Assembly: GCA_041595355.1 (NCBI GenBank)
Contig: JBFHKO010000016.1
Span: 1 to 22,387, forward strand
From: JBFHKO01 sp041595355
Lineage (GTDB): Bacteria; Pseudomonadota; Gammaproteobacteria; Enterobacterales; Aeromonadaceae
Direction: 5' to 3'
DNA: 22,387 bases
Both the position numbers and the translations under genes were made by a program. Numbering within the stretch: position 1 is the stretch's first letter; the number at the start of each line of letters is the position of its first letter. Below the pieces are notes generated by a model that did no database searches, was not told where the DNA came from, and saw only the letters and a list, made by a program, of their open reading frames with translations. Of the stretch, positions 22,021-22,387 are shown one piece after another.

Positions 22021-22387
22021 TCATTCCGGCTCCAGCCAGGTCGATTTGATGTCGAACCAACCGAGATTGTTCAGATGAATGCCGCGGGCCTGATCTGGCC
22101 CCTTGAGACGCATCCAGTGGTGGAACAGGGGTTGCAGCCAGCCCGAACCGACGATATGCCACGCCAGCTGCTCCGAGCCGAGGCGCTCGTTGCGCCACTC
22201 GTGCTGCCACTCCGCCAGCAGGCCGGCATCCCCGCCGGCGATGGAGTGGCGCAGCAGCGGCGATCCCAATAACCAGGCCCCGACGTTCCACGCCTCGGGC
22301 ACGGCAAAATTGATGGAGCCCAGCCAGAAATCGACCTTTGCATCGCCTATCGCCCAGCGCTCATACTCCATCTCCACCAGCTCCAGC
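22021..22387 (-). CDS. Unrecognised protein, 3' part
   Basis: The frame is open to the window edge, so the 5' end is missing; about 122 codons are visible. The product is rich in tryptophan (for example WNVGAWLLG, HEWRNE, GWLQPLFHHWMRLKG), with no signal peptide or cysteine motif in the visible part. I do not recognise a family. It converges on the GFA-family gene with a 48-bp gap. A GTG at 22377 could be an internal start but no ribosome site can be seen fully. Confidence 0.6.
   Translation of the reverse strand, partial: LELVEMEYERWAIGDAKVDFWLGSINFAVPEAWNVGAWLLGSPLLRHSIAGGDAGLLAEWQHEWRNERLGSEQLAWHIVGSGWLQPLFHHWMRLKGPDQARGIHLNNLGWFDIKSTWLEPE

Noticed and set aside
1..22387. Insertion sequences, CRISPR arrays, tRNA or rRNA genes
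   Set aside because: None was seen by eye: no transposase, no regularly spaced repeats and no tRNA-like cloverleaf. A dedicated tRNA scan was not possible.

Overview
The window is high-GC gammaproteobacterial DNA carrying most of a molybdenum nitrogenase (nif) cluster, flanked by ordinary chromosomal genes. The class assignment rests on remembered resemblance: NifH, NifD, NifK, NifE and NifN look like the Klebsiella/Azotobacter type, and the universal stress protein resembles Escherichia coli UspA. The genus cannot be named from the sequence alone.

Layout. (1) Positions 1-796, plus strand: the 3' part of a CooA-like Crp/Fnr regulator followed directly by cowN, whose product protects nitrogenase from carbon monoxide. 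A perfect CooA-type palindrome lies between them. (2) 1093-1590, minus: uspA with its own terminator. (3) 1774-4369, minus: an iron-sulfur operon hesB/iscA-nifU-nifS, with a sigma-54 promoter, a NifA upstream site, an unexpected perfect CRP-type site over the predicted transcript start, and a strong terminator. (4) 4592-5833, plus: a flavoprotein oxidoreductase set between two nif operons. (5) 5861-9667, minus: nifE-nifN-nifX-fdxB (cofactor assembly scaffold and ferredoxin), with a sigma-54 promoter, a NifA site and a terminator. (6) 9784-15062, minus: nifH-nifD-nifK-nifT-nifY (the nitrogenase structural genes) with a sigma-54 promoter and a NifA site. Intercistronic hairpins follow nifH and nifK. 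(7) 15382-21972, plus: nhaA, blc-type lipocalin, a VOC protein, a DUF3108 protein, yjdM/phnA, a small membrane protein, an EamA transporter, a PhzF-family protein and a GFA-family protein. (8) 22021-22387, minus: the 3' end of an unrecognised gene.

How it works together. NifU, NifS and the HesB/IscA protein supply Fe-S clusters. NifE, NifN, NifX and NifY carry and hand over the FeMo-cofactor precursor. NifH, NifD and NifK form the enzyme, and FdxB probably supplies electrons for assembly or catalysis. CowN protects the enzyme when CO is present, probably switched on by the CooA-like sensor next to it. The genes nifA, nifL, nifB, nifV, nifQ, nifM, nifF and draTG are not in the window, so the cluster is incomplete here. 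All P-cluster, FeMo-cofactor and NifH cluster ligands checked are present, so the enzyme looks functional and of the Mo type.
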